A stretch of DNA of 64,000 bases from Daphnia pulex (taxonomy: Eukaryota; Arthropoda; Branchiopoda; Diplostraca; Daphniidae): positions 6,944,001 through 7,008,000 of the forward strand of contig NC_060023.1 in assembly GCF_021134715.1 (NCBI RefSeq), written 5' to 3'. Every line of letters starts with the position of its first letter. Position 1 is the first letter of the stretch. The notes under the pieces are model-generated. The model worked only from the letters and a program-made list of their open reading frames with translations. It did no database searches and was not told where the DNA came from. The position numbers and the translations under genes are program-made. Below are positions 33,951 to 46,136 of the stretch, in pieces.

Positions 33951-34552
33951 GTCGCTAAATACTAGTCCAGTAGAATGGAGAAATAAGAGAAAGTCAGAAA
34001 TACGCCGAGTAGAATCGCTTTCCCTTTTAAGCAATTAATTAAGTGCAAAGCTGATAGTTATATTATGCTAATATTGCGCTATGAATGCGATTGAGCGATT
34101 CGAGTCAGTGTCAACGGACGGTCGTATTTGTGTTGGCAAATCAGAATTACGCATTGAGTTCTACAGAGTTTTAATCAGTCCGGAACAACACCGAATTTCT
34201 TCTCTGTCCAACCAATCCATAATATTTTGTAGTTATTGTTCCTACTTCCTTTTATTTTCTCTCCTTCTTTTGTGTCCTGTTGAACAATTAGAATGATCTC
34301 CATAAATTAGGTCGAGTTGGAAAGCGGATATTGGCGGTGGCATTCAATGGAAGCGTTCGAGCGTGCCGGGTTTGAAGCTAAGAATGAGACAGTAGAAAGA
34401 TCTACCTTCTTTTGATTCAAGTGAAACAAGTGAACTCGATATAGATCTTAACCGAGCTGATAAATGCCGTCGCAACTTAGTTCGTGCCATTCTTAGACGG
34501 CGACAGCTCTACTCTTGTAGCTAAATATCCCTTGCTGATCGGAGAGATCAGG
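33951..34552. other. Divergent upstream region
   Basis: Separates the minus-strand glycine-rich gene from the plus-strand 1076-aa gene. It probably carries promoter and 5' UTR sequence for both. No coding exon seen. Confidence 0.4.
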
Positions 34553-37500
34553 ATGATATTTCTGAATCTCATTTGCTACAGTAAGTTCTTATTGCATACT
34601 ACTTTGATTTTATAAAGATTTAAACTATATTTTGCGTCATCTAATATTATTTTTGATTGACTCTTTTAACGAATATTACCAAAGCGCACATTTTGAACAG
34701 AAATTATCAAAAGATTGCGTTAGCAGTAAAATAATTATATATTGTTTCGACATCGCCATTTACGGTATTTAGTGAACTAAAAAGCTAAATTTTAATGAAG
34801 TCATTTTTTGAAAGGTTTGGCTGTGGCTGTGGCGGCAGGTGGCTTGGTTAAAGTTAAAGATCACGACTTGAATGAGTATCGATTGGCTCCCAAAAGGGAT
34901 CATCGGAAGATCCGTTCAAGCAAAGAAGGAATCGAGTTGCCATTTGCTGGAGAACAACAACCTTTCGTTCAACAACCTGACGAGCACTCTACTCTTCACC
35001 CAGGCACAACTGCAGATGAGCCCGTCAATTCGGTCGCGCCCAACACTTCCTTCCTGCTGGAACTGCCCTACCCTTCGCACTTCCTCGTCTCGCTGCAGAT
35101 GCTTAACCTTTCACTTCCTTTCATCGAAACCGGAATCGCAGTTCCAGAAGACCCGCCAACACCAGAATTCGATTTAAATCAAGTGTTGAAAAATCGACAG
35201 TACCAATCGCCGACGAGACCGGAAGAAAATCAAGGCGAAGCTCCGGCTTCTCTTGCAGATCAAGGAGACGTAAGTGGAGGAGGGAGGCGGGCAATTAACC
35301 GGAAAAGACATCGAACTCCAGTCCGGCGTTTACCCAAACGATCCGCCGATGTTGCCAGTGCAAATACGATTGGCAAACCCGTCAAATTCCGGAGTTGGAA
35401 CGCTTCGAATCCTTCGTCTGTTCAGCGACGTCAGGAGTTCACTAGCAAGTTGAGATCCACAACAACTCCGAGGCCGACGTTCATTAAAAAGTTCCAGGCG
35501 AAGCAACTGAATCAAAGGGTCAACACAACAGCTAAATCTAATAGTCATAAACGTCCGCCGCGCCCATCGCCCGTCAATGAATACAAAACCAAAGACCTGC
35601 CAGTGACGACTTCTCTGCTGGAACAAAGCTTCGCTACCCCCGATCAACGAGAATCATCTGATTTCAATCGCCCGAGTGTTAGTGGAACGTCTGATCGGTT
35701 TGTGATCCATCCAGCTGCTGACCATCCAGCGCAGAAAATTCGAATGGGAGGGTTCCGACCCATTCAGCCTAGTAGGCCATCTCTCAGTCCAAACAGACTT
35801 GGTCCATCAGCTTCTTCTGATAGATTCACTCGTTTAAATTTACGCGAGAAATCGATAAATGGTCATTCCGATCAATTTATTCCAATTATTCCTATAACAC
35901 GCGACACTACGACATCCGCCACGACAGAAACAGTTGAAGTTCGCTTCGATTTCCCTCCTCCTTCACGGCTTCGCTTCATCTCTTCATCGTCGACGACTTC
36001 CAATCCTTTACCGAAACCAGGACGCTTAACCAAGTACATCTCCCAGTTTCATTCTTCTCCATCGCTGAAAGTCCCCAGTGAGGAAATTACCCAAATTCAA
36101 AAGCCGGAAACAACTGCGAATAATGAAGCTGGTAGAGACAAAGTTGCACCTGATAGTAGCAGTAACGAATTCCTCGTATTTGCCACTACGACCACTACCC
36201 CAACGACGGAATTCGTTCCCAATTTGAAATTCCCTTCTTTTGAATTGCCGTCCGTCGATGGATCGTCAAGCCCCACGACTCTTCCTCCGCCACTTTCCAT
36301 TGAGGAATTGATAAAAAAATTCACTGGCAAAGATTTCGTGACCGATTCAACATCTGATAGTTCGACTCCCAATCCGCCTCAGCATCCTTCCCCGATTGAA
36401 CCTCAGAATACAAGTAGCACAACAACGACCGTCAAATCGACTCTATCAACTCCGGAATTGGAATCGCTGGACGACCTGGAGGCTAGTCTGAAGCAACTGT
36501 TGGTGATCACGACATCGACGTCGACTCAAATCCCCAGCAGCAGCCAATCTTTTATTCCTATAGATGCCCCGACAACATCTTCGCCGTCGACTAGCACGCC
36601 AAGCGGAACATCCAGTTTCACGCTGCCCGTTCTTCCGCCGCCCAGCGTGAGCCCCGTCACGGAGAAAACCGTATTCCCGCAACAAGAAACTACCACCGTC
36701 CAAACCACTACAACTAAAGAGACACTGTTTCCATCCGAATCGGAAATTAACAAATCAGCTCCCCATCCGTCGACTGTTGTTAATTCGTCAATTAAATTGG
36801 AGACATCAACTCAACCCGTTTCCGTCCAGCGAGGGCCACTTGACGTTTCGTCTTTTGATGGTCCTTACAATTCAGGAGCTGGCCAGAATCAAGGATTCAA
36901 TTTCCAACCGTCAGGTTACCCACAGCAGCAACAGCAACAGTTCCAGTCGAACAACAATTTCGGCGGGTTCTCCGGAGGTTTCGGTGGTGGTAGTAGCGGA
37001 GATCTGATAGGTGGGCAGCAGAATCCTTACTACTACGGTGCTGGATTGTTTACGGGCTCGTCCGGAGGACAAGGTCAGTTTTCGAATAACTTCCAAAATG
37101 GGTTTGATGGGACACTACATTATAGCCCGACTGGGCCACCTGTGGGTGAATCGAACGCCATCACTCAAGGATTATCCCTTTTAGCAAGCTTCGGCGGATC
37201 GGGAGGCGGCCAGCAATTCAACTTCCAACCGTCTTCGAGCAATTATCAACAGCCGTCAGGTTATCAGCAGTCGTTCAACGACTTTGCCCATCCGGCATCT
37301 CTTCAGGCGTCTTCGCAGATCCAGGCCACTTCGAGTTTACCTTCCCAAGGATTCTCTTCCTATTCCCAAGGATATCCTTCTTTTAACCTTGTCCAGCAAC
37401 AACCTCAATCCTATGCCCAGCAGCCCTATCAACTTTCCCAGCAACCACAGAATTTCCCGTCTCAACAACAGCAGCAACAAGTTTACGCACCGACCCAACA

Positions 37501-38017
37501 GCAATCTTACCAGTTGGTAGGTGCCAACCCTGGATCTGGAAATTTGATTCCAGTTCAGGTGATTCAATTCCAACCGCAAGGTGCTTATCAGTCATCCGCT
37601 GGATCCGCACCCGCACCAGAAAATTCTGGTTCAACCCAAGTGACCATCAACCCGTCACAATTTGGCACACTTTTGTCTTCTTCTGTCGATGCTTCCGGTC
37701 TTCCGGCCGGAACAGCATCGATTACAAGTTTGTCTTCTTCCAGTACAGGTACTGGTAGTAGTAGTAGCGGAACGAATAATGTTCCGGCTGCCAAAGAGAA
37801 ATCGATCGATGCGGCCTCTTCGCAACTGGTCGAGGTCCATTTGAAACCAGTTTTGCATTCCATATTTGCGGATCAGGAAGCGGAATCTTCTCAATCTGTA
37901 CAGCTAATTTCTGTTGGGCCCGAGACCGATAAGTTCGGTCCGGCCACCGACTCGTTGAAAACTGGAGCGAGGAAATCTTTGTACAACCGAGGACTCCAAT
38001 CGGGTTATTATCCTTAA
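34553..38017 (+). CDS. Large secreted Ser/Thr/Pro- and Gln-rich protein
   Basis: Two exons (34553-34580 and 34815-38017) total 3231 nt, 1076 aa. The tiny first exon joins in phase to give the signal peptide MIFLNLICYSLAVAVAAGG, which decides the start: the in-frame ATG inside the second open frame would lose it. The mature protein has no folded domain that I recognise. Residues about 50-330 are basic and proline-rich (KRHRTPVRRLPKRS). The middle is Ser/Thr/Pro-rich (TTTTTPTTEF-type runs), suited to O-glycosylation. The last third is Gln/Gly/Ser/Tyr-rich (PQQQQQQFQSNNNFGGFSGG) with several FNFQPS repeats. It is probably an extracellular-matrix, cuticle or mucin-like protein. No chitin-binding (RR or peritrophin) motif is visible. 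Confidence 0.85.
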
Positions 38018-38920
38018 TTCAATCAATGTCATCATGTCATTTTTTATACATAGTTCATCATACACCGATATTACTACGTACTTATAGTTTGGTGGTTGCG
38101 AATAAACGATATAGTCAACTATTAAAATATGCTCATTTTTATCTACTGCAATACAAAGGCATTCACAAACATTTTCCCTTGATAGATCAATAAAAAATCA
38201 TTTGATCTACGTATTTGTCAAGGAAAAATTGTCTCAAAAAGAATTTCAAAAGAGGAAAAATATAAAAAAATAAAAAAAAAATAAATAAATAAACAATCAA
38301 TAAAACAATAGTTAAAGAAAATATGAGAGACCGATTGAGAGACAGCAACTCAGCTACGAGTGATACTAGGCATATATACCATACCAGAACCGGTCGTCAG
38401 TAGTAAAGGCTGTCGTTCGTGACTATATGAATAAGGCGGAAGGTCTTAATAAAGGTGAGCGTGTGTACTGAGAGAATGAAACAAATACGCAAATACATTT
38501 GCAAAAAAATTGTCGATTATTAGCTACCTATAGTACCTCTACCTACCGTGTAATGTCACACCACACTTTTTTCATTAAAAAAAAATATATGTCTGAATGT
38601 ATACACATTTCAATATTGCATTAGTAATTACCTTTCAAACCAATTCTGGTGTTCTCGCTCGCCCTGTGAAATCGGAAAAAATAAGAAATTTAAAAAAGTA
38701 TTTTCGTTTTAGGTCGACTCTCCTATACAAGTGCATAGCGTACGTTGTAACTATTTTCAGTGATAAGATGTTGTGGACTTTTTATCAGATGCTCTTATCA
38801 AAACTTTATCTTAAAATTGATGTGGCAATTCACATCCAATTTTCGTAGCCTTTCACATTCATTTTTCATTTGGTCGAGCTAAAGTCAAGTTAAAAACAAA
38901 AATAATTATTTAGCAAAAAT
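38018..38920. other. Intergenic, no gene seen
   Basis: AT-rich with an A-rich block at 38265-38310. It holds the 3' UTR of the preceding gene and the promoter of the next. No credible frame. Confidence 0.45.
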
Positions 38921-40767
38921 ATGTTTTCTTCTTGGTTTCGCAAAATTCAAATTGAACGCCAAGTACCAATCGGGGAAGGGGGATTTAGCTTAGTTTTACT
39001 CGGGAAGTTTAATGGTCATGAAGTTGCAGTAAAAAAAGTTGAGTTACGTAACGTAAATAACGAGGAAATAGTGTTGAAACAATTGGACCACCCCAATGTC
39101 ATCAAATTATTTTACTCTGAAAGCGACGCCAATTTCAAGTAAAAAATACAAAGTTAGTTGAAATAATATAAACCTGATTGTTTGCTGGTGATTATTATTA
39201 GGTATTTTGCTTTGGAACTCTGTCGCGCATCTTTAGATCAGTTGTTTCTAAAGCCTGATCATCCGCGAAAATACAAAGGACCCAAATTACCACATCATTT
39301 GACAGTGTTTATTCAGTTGGCTACGGGTCTCGAGTACATCCACTCCAAGAATTTAATTCATCGAGATATCAAACCGGCAAATGTTCTTATATCCGTCGAC
39401 TCTGATGGATTGGTAACAATCAAATGGGCGGATTTTGGATTGTCCCGATTCGTTAACGAAAGAGGGACATGCACGCTAAGCGGAATCAAAGGAACTATGA
39501 ACTGGTTCGCTCCCGAGTTGCTGAGAAGTATTGAGAGAGACGACGTAGAACTGGGACGAGGTACAGTCAAGAGCGACGTCTTTGCATTAGCTCTCGTCTT
39601 TGGCTATCTTCTCTTGGGTGGGCAACATCTTTACGGTCAGGAGATTGAAGTTCCTATAAACATCGTGAAACAAGCAACGGTCAATATGGAAAGTAGGTAT
39701 TTTTTTATAGCCTATAATATATATTAATATTTACTGTACTGTAATGGTATGCAAACCAAATAAGATTTTTTTTAAACACACTGTTGAGCAGAAATTGATA
39801 ACTCGCATTACGCTCGGGATCTTCTGTGCAAAATGTTGGAGGACGAATCTGGCAAAAGAATTTCCTCATTTGAAGTTGCCAATGAATTAAAATCTATCAA
39901 AAATGAGGTAGGCTACTGATTATACGTTGGACGGTTTTTATTCATATTTCTTACTAGTTGATGCCTAAATCTCACAACTGAGCTCATTTCTGTTGTTAGG
40001 TTTTAAAGAAAGAAGAAGAATTGAGGCGAATGTGCTGGCGAACAAGTTTGGATCTAGAGAAAATCAAACTCTTAATCCAAAGAGGAATTGATGTGAATGG
40101 GAAGGATAACAACGAGCGGAATGCACTTCATTTCCTATGTCGATATAATTCAAGTGATAAATTAAGGGACGCAATCAAACTCTTAATCCAACTCGGGATC
40201 GACGTGAATGGAAAGGATAACGACGGGTGGAATGCACTTCATTCCCTGTGTCTCTATAACTCAAGTGAGGAATTGATGGACGCAATCAAACTCTTAACCC
40301 AATTCGGGATCGATGTTAACGGAAAGGATAACAACGGGCGGAATGCACTTCATTTGATGTGTCTGTATAATTCAAATGATAAATTAATGGACGCAATCAA
40401 ACTCTTAATCCAACTTGGGATTGATGTGAATGGAAAGGATAACGACGGGTGGAATGCACTTCATTTCCTGTGTCTAAATAATTCAAGTGAGAAATTAATG
40501 GACGCAATCAAACTCTTAATCCAACTTGGAATCGATGTTAACGGAAAGGATAACAACGGGTGGAATGCACTTCATTATTTGTGTTCGAATAATTCAAGTG
40601 ATGAGAAATTATTGGACGCAATCAAGCTCTTAATCCAACTTGGGATCGAAGTAAACTTAACTGGCTTTGATGCGCGATCTTTATTACATAGAAACGAACA
40701 CATAAGAGAAAATATTGAAAAGATCATCGAATTTCTCGATAGAGCAGCCATTTCTCATCAAAAATAA
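38921..40767 (+). CDS. IRE1-like protein kinase fused to ankyrin repeats
   Basis: Four exons (38921-39138, 39202-39692, 39792-39907, 40000-40767) sum to 1593 nt, 530 aa. Residues 1-275 form a protein kinase domain. It has a GEGGFS glycine loop, VAVKK with the ATP lysine, and HRDIKPANVLIS. It also has ADFGLSRF with the metal-binding DFG, and FAPELL for APE. All catalytic residues are present. The pattern (IHRDIKPANVLI, then KGTMNWFAPE) resembles IRE1-type kinases. However, there is no signal peptide or lumenal part, and no KEN ribonuclease domain. Instead residues about 285-500 hold ankyrin-like repeats of 37 residues (core KLLIQLGIDVNGKDNDGWNA). Their DNA is almost identical from unit to unit with a 111-bp period, suggesting recent tandem growth. 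The substrate is unknown. Confidence 0.85.
40102..40660 (+). repeat. 111-bp tandem repeats inside the ankyrin region
   Basis: The segment aaggataacgacgggtggaa and its variants recur at 40102, 40213, 40324, 40435 and 40546, exactly 111 bp apart, each encoding one 37-residue ankyrin unit. Confidence 0.9.
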
Positions 40768-40830
40768 TTGTCACTACCTACTGAGAGGCATAGAAAAAAC
40801 CATCGCACGCGTTGACAGGATTCCGGTCAG

Positions 40831-40890
40831 AGATAAGGAGATGGCTTACTCTATGTAAAGTCTAGCATAGAGTAAGCCATCTCCTTATCT
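40831..40890. repeat. Perfect 25-bp inverted repeat, 10-nt loop
   Basis: The arm agataaggagatggcttact (plus ctatg) is followed by taaagtctag and the exact reverse complement (catag, then agtaagccatctccttatct). Pairing extends outward with mismatches to about 40820-40902. It starts 63 bp after the kinase-ankyrin stop codon. Confidence 0.95.
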
Positions 40891-41531
40891 CTGATTCCGA
40901 TCAATAATACACCAATTAGTTGCATATATTTACCAATTGTTGATTATTTTACATGATTATTTTACAATAATCAGTTATCATCAGGTGTCCAGGCTATTTA
41001 TTATATTTTGATCAACCTACAATCCAATACTACACAATTCGCATCAATACTCCGTACCATCCGTCTCAACGTTTTTTGGTTAATTGAACTAGCTGTATCT
41101 GCTGTTTAACAAACTTTGAGAAATAAAAATCACCAAGTAATTCTGTTTTGAAATTTCAATACCAGTAGCATCAGCAGCTTTTGATGAATGGAAGAATAAT
41201 TAAAGTTAATGAAGCGAAAATAGAATTGAAATAGAATCAGTTACGCATTGTATTGAAATAACTGGAGTTGTTTAGGAAACCGAATTTTTATTCAGCCCGA
41301 TACCAAGTAGTGTATTCGATAGAAAGATATGATAACAAAATCAACGGTAGTATAAAGAATGTAGGACAAAAGCGGTTTTCGTTGTAAGCCTATAGCATAG
41401 CCGCCATTAGAATTGAGAAGCTCGTATAAAAGTAGCACCACAAACAATTTCATTCCAATGCTATGACTAAATAATAATCAAATATAGCTTCCAACATAAA
41501 CAAACAGCCACAAAACGAACTCATTCCAAAA
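40891..41531. other. Intergenic, no gene seen
   Basis: AT-rich DNA between the convergent kinase-ankyrin and CYP4 genes. Apart from the outer flank of the hairpin, no feature is recognised. Confidence 0.5.
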
Positions 41532-43878
41532 TCATTCAGAGCCCAAAAAGTTGTCAACGAGGGGAGTGAGTATCATCGGCATTCCATGATGAGGTTTCAG
41601 AACCAAATCGGCGGATGGTTTGGCCGGTCCGTGTTTGTCAGTGTCGTAAGTAAAACGGAAACGTCTCAGCAAGGTAGACATGATAACTTTCTCTTCAAAG
41701 AGAGCGAATCTCTGACCTATAAAAAGCGTCAAAGAAAATAAGCCAAAATCAAATAAAACATAATCAGCCATGGATGACGGATAGTCGGAAAAGAAATAAG
41801 GAGCTAGGGCGAACTGTTTTACCGATACAATTCCTCGGTCCGGCGCTGAAGGGAACGAAGGCAAACGGATGTCTCCCAACGAGTTGCTCGTTTTCAAATC
41901 GTTCCGGTTTGAAGACGAGAGGATCCGGAAAGACCTCTTCGTTACGATGAAGTGAGTAGATGTGCATCGATATGGTTGAGCCGGCTGGAACTTTGTATCC
42001 ATTCAGCACAATATCTTCACTTATGTATCGTTTGATGTTGGGTACGCTCGGGTAGAGTCGCAGAGACTCTTTGATGCAACACTCTAGGTATTTCAGTTTG
42101 GTGGTGTCTTCTAAGGTACAGGGACGATTTGAATCGCCAAAAACATGGCTCAACTCCTCTCTTACTCGCTCCTGAAAATGTTGTGAATACTGTACTAAAT
42201 GTAAAAGGTTACAGATAATAAAAATGATTTACCTGTTGCTCCGGGTGAGTACCCATGCAGTATAAGAACCAAACGGCAGCGGATGCAGTGGTGTCGTGAC
42301 CCTGTGAAAGCGCAAGTAGTATAATGGATTATTGTGACATTTTTTTAAATTAAAATAAAAAATATAAACCTCAAACATAAAAGTATCAACTTCATTTCGT
42401 ATGTCTGTATCAGTTAAATCAGCCCCTTCTTTGGCAGCAATCAACATTAAATCCAGAAATGCTCTCCTTTTTTCTAGAAAGAAAAAATAGTTCATTCAAA
42501 TTAAATTGCCAACTTATATAGAATCACGTTATTTTTTGATCAATCAATATACTCGATTCAAATTCAACTTCTTTTTTCCCTTCCGTTTGTTTCATTTCAA
42601 TTTCTTGATCGATTTCTTTTTTCCTATCTGTAATCACCTATCAGCAAAAAGAAATGATTGAAAAATGTTAAACAATAAAGAGGCTAGAATCGCTTAATAC
42701 TTTAGAAGTGAAATCGTGAATGACTTTCAAGCTTTTCTTGTACTCTTTGCCTTTTGTCGTCAAGAAAAATATCCATCGAGGGACCAAGCGCCATACCGAA
42801 AAGAAATTTTCGAAAAGTAACAAGGAAAACCTGTAATTAATTATACAATGTTTTTCCAAATTTTTAGATCTTTTGCTTCGCGAGAAGAATTAAGCGCACC
42901 AATTTTTTAAAAAAGTGTTTTAAAAATGGTGTATACTTCTGAACCGCATTAAGGTACTCTGAATCTTCCAACTGAGCGTTGACCTGAATGCCCATAGCCG
43001 CTTCTATAAAAAAAAAACACGTACAAATAATAAAACAAAAACATTTGAACTTAATCGATAAATCAATTACAATGAATGAAATTAGTTCCGTGAAATGCAC
43101 AATTACCGCAGATAATGTCGAGAGTGCATCGTTTGAGAAAGGGAAACACTTCGATTTCCCTTTCATTATTCAATTCTCCTTCTTTAGATAGTGAACGATG
43201 TAACTGCTGGCAAAGAATGTCGGCATTTTTATTGAAAGTGTCGAAGAAATTGTCCAGAATTTGGAAATGGAAGGCAGGGGTCAACAAACGCCTTCTCTTT
43301 CGCCACTTGCTTTCTATTAAAACAATTTAGAAAACAAAAATTCTGGCTAACGTTTTGTAAGTCAAAGGCCAACTTTATTACCTTTTGCAGTAAGAAGTCC
43401 TTCGCCTAGCCAGGGCAAAAGGGGATCGTAGACTTCACCTTTGTTGATGAATTTTTGGCTGGACATTATTTCCTTTAGAAAAATTCAATGATCAAATATT
43501 TGCCTATAAACTGACGCGATTAATTTTGTTTACTTCCATGAGTGATGGAGAAGAAATGTCTATGAACGCTTGAAAGGCGACCCATACGCGGTATATGCGC
43601 CCGTATATTTTGGGCCATTTTTCTTGAAGGATTTCTAGGGAACCTTTGTAAACAAGTATGCATATCATAAGAATAAGATTGAAATATTAGAAAGAATAAT
43701 TGCTTTTGTTTTTTGGTTTTTTACCGTGTGGATTACGAGGAATTAATAAGGCATTGCCCATGACAGGGACTTTTGGGGGTCCTGGTATCAGATCTATGGT
43801 TTTCACGTATGTGGAGTATTCCCATCTCAGGTAAAGCAAGAAAATCACGGCCGCAGCCAGACAAACGACCAAAAACAT
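41532..43878 (-). CDS. Cytochrome P450, CYP4 family
   Basis: A membrane-bound haem monooxygenase. CYP4 enzymes typically hydroxylate fatty acids, hormones or xenobiotics in the ER. Eleven exons fit in phase: 43725-43878, 43534-43643, 43382-43472, 43107-43313, 42937-43003, 42701-42830, 42553-42637, 42370-42473, 42233-42301, 41823-42171 and 41532-41716. They total 1551 nt, 516 aa. The N-terminal anchor is [19 protein letters not shown], followed by the proline hinge [28 protein letters not shown] is the helix-C segment. The CYP4 I-helix signature spans [15 protein letters not shown], the K-helix ExxR is KESLR, and PERF is present. The haem loop is [15 protein letters not shown] with the Cys ligand. 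Every catalytic landmark is intact. A copia-type element lies about 300 bp upstream of the start. Confidence 0.95.
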
Positions 43879-44169
43879 TGGATTTCACTAGTTTGTCAAT
43901 TGTTTTAACAAAAAACTGAACTGCAATAACAGAACCGAGTTATTAGTGAACGCCACTCCGCTGCAAAGATACGTCAAGGACTCGAGCGTCAAGATTACAG
44001 TGTTTACGATGACAGCTCGTGTGTTGTATACATTTTTGTATTCACGAGTGTTTTTTTTTCCTTATCGTGATTCGAGAAGACTTTCTTATACCTCTAACAG
44101 CGTCATCTAGCGAAAAGAGCCCATTCTAATCTGGATTTTGGATTTGAAAAAGAAATCACGCGCGCGGTA
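43879..44169 (-). promoter_or_regulatory. Upstream region of the CYP4 gene
   Basis: Remaining upstream DNA between the P450 start codon and the inserted LTR element. The promoter should lie here, or further out beyond the insertion. No TATA box is clear. Confidence 0.4.
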
Positions 44170-44174
44170 TTATC
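44170..44174 (+). repeat. Target-site duplication, left (ttatc)
   Basis: The five bases ttatc directly before the left LTR are repeated directly after the right LTR (46336-46340). Confidence 0.85.
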
Positions 44175-44373
44175 TGTTGATATAGAAATTAACACGTGAA
44201 CCTGTTTGCTGCAAAGAACGCTTTGTATTGCTACTCGCCTAGCCACAATCGTCAACAGCACTGAGTCCCCCTCTCTTATTCCTTTGTCTGGGTAGGTCCT
44301 TCTCCCCCTCTCTTCTTTCCTGGCTATCCTGCGTTGCCGCACTGTCCAGTTTGTTTATCTTTTATACTCAACA
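44175..44373 (-). repeat. 3' LTR (left), 199 bp
   Basis: Begins tgttgatatagaaattaaca and ends tatactcaaca, with TGTTGA/TCAACA inverted ends. It matches the right LTR along its whole length by eye. Confidence 0.95.
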
Positions 44374-45423
44374 CCTCCCCTCAAACTGGACCCCCAAAAA
44401 TAAACATGAGCACAGAATACACAGCATATTTGAATCAGACATAAATACTAGGTTCAGTGTCACAAGACAAATAATAAGAAAAGAAATATCAGCCTCCTTT
44501 AACTCTTCAGTTACACCTCCCCTACACCCCGAACGCCAATCTTGTCACGGAGATACTTGAAGCGTGGAGCAGCCAGGGGTTTCGTGAGTGCATCGGCCAG
44601 TTGCTCCTGGGAGCTTACATAGTTTATCATCTCTTCTGTCATGTCGATCGTAACGCTTCCTTTTTCTGTCCGCTTCTTCTCCTTCTCTCTCACGCCGGCG
44701 TTTGTATTGACGGCATTGAGCTCTAACATGCGTAGTGGAGTTGCACTCCCAGCATGTTCTCGGTATACCAGCATGTTGACTGGAAGGGTGGCTTTTTCCT
44801 TTGTTCTGACCGTACTGGGCAGGAAGTGCTTGCTCTTTGTGCTGTGATTCATCTCTGTTCGGCTTACTGAGATAGGCAGTATCAGATGTCGATTTTGCTT
44901 CTTCGTCGTTGCGCAGGCTCTTGTCCAATGCTATAAGGCGAGTAGTCAGTTTCTTGAGAGTTTTCTCTGCAACAGGCGTGCTGTCCCATGCAAAGGCAAA
45001 AACACGGAACTCTGGAGGAAGCGACATGAGTATCTTTGCCATTATTTGATTATCATCAATAGCTATGTTGAGGCTCTTCAGACGGAATGCTATCTGTTCC
45101 AACTCAGTCAGGAAGCTTGATACACTTTGGCTTGGTCGAAATGTGCATCCATAGAACTTTGTCCACAATAGAGGTGCATTGTCTGCGGCATCTTCTTCAT
45201 ACTCAGTCTCCAATTTCATCCACATCTCTTGGGCTGTGCTACAAGACATCAGGATCCTTGATTGGTCTTCTTTGATGGCGCCAAATATGTTCTGCATTGC
45301 CGTGGTATTTCTCTTGTTCCAGTTGGTTATATCAGCTGCATTTTCAATCACCTGGTCAGCATTGCGTCTCTGATTGTGGTAACAAAACGAGAAGATGGTT
45401 AGGTTTGTGATATCCATGGCAGC

Positions 45424-45585
45424 CTCACATTATCTCAATGTGGAATCTCCCTCACATCATCTCGATGTGGAATACCTCTCACATTATCTCAATGTGGAAT
45501 CTCCCTCACATCATCTCGATGTGGAATACCTCTCACATTATCTCAATGTGGAATCTCCCTCACATCATCTCGATGTGGAAAAACA
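45424..45585. repeat. 54-bp tandem repeat x3 (six 27-bp half units) in the gag region
   Basis: Alternating half units begin ctcacattatctcaatgtgg and ctcacatcatctcgatgtgg, and each half contains a small cacat-atgtg palindrome. The block lies between the two gag segments, in what looks like an intron of the element: a GTAAGT donor follows QRQPAE at about 45880, and NWNKRN resumes near 45330. Confidence 0.95.
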
Positions 45586-46136
45586 CTCAGCTGTCTCCTA
45601 GATGCTTGCAACTCTAGCACACACTTGTCCACCATCATATGATGGAATTTAGCCAGAGTGACCAAACAGATTGAGAAAGAAACACAAAAAAAGAGAAATG
45701 TCCAGCAAACACAAACACACAAAAAACAAAATCAAGTGGCAGAGATTAAGCACTCACGCCGGGATCTAAGTTTGTCAATTTAATAGTTGGTACCACGCCA
45801 CAGATAGGCATCTCATATCGCGTTGTTGTCAGGCACGGATCACACACATAAAGAAAACAATAAATCATCAATAAACTTACTTCAGCAGGTTGCCGTTGAG
45901 TCCCGTTCACGACTTCCCAAAGCTCAACACTTTGTAACGCCAGCTTCATTCCAAATTTCCAAGACGCGTAGTTTTTCCCATTCAGACACCATACAACATG
46001 GCGGCGGCCATCTTTCTCCATCACTCCAGAAAAGAATTTCTAATTTCTTGGGAACAGTTAGCCGGGGACACACACAAAAAAAATAATTGTTCAGACAGAG
46101 TAGCTGTTAGCTGTGCGTACAGCTGGGCCCATAACC

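Noticed and set aside
34808-34870. In-frame ATG (MKGLAVAV) as the start of the 1076-aa protein
   Set aside because: It lies in the intron or acceptor region (tttttgaaag). The upstream exon at 34553 gives a phase-consistent signal peptide.
45424-45585. Regular repeats considered as a CRISPR-like array
   Set aside because: The units are contiguous tandem repeats without unique spacers, in a eukaryotic retroelement.
45395-45601. Plus-strand frame with repeats SHYLNVESPSHHLDVE
   Set aside because: It is a translation of the 54-bp tandem repeat inside the copia element, on the wrong strand for gag.
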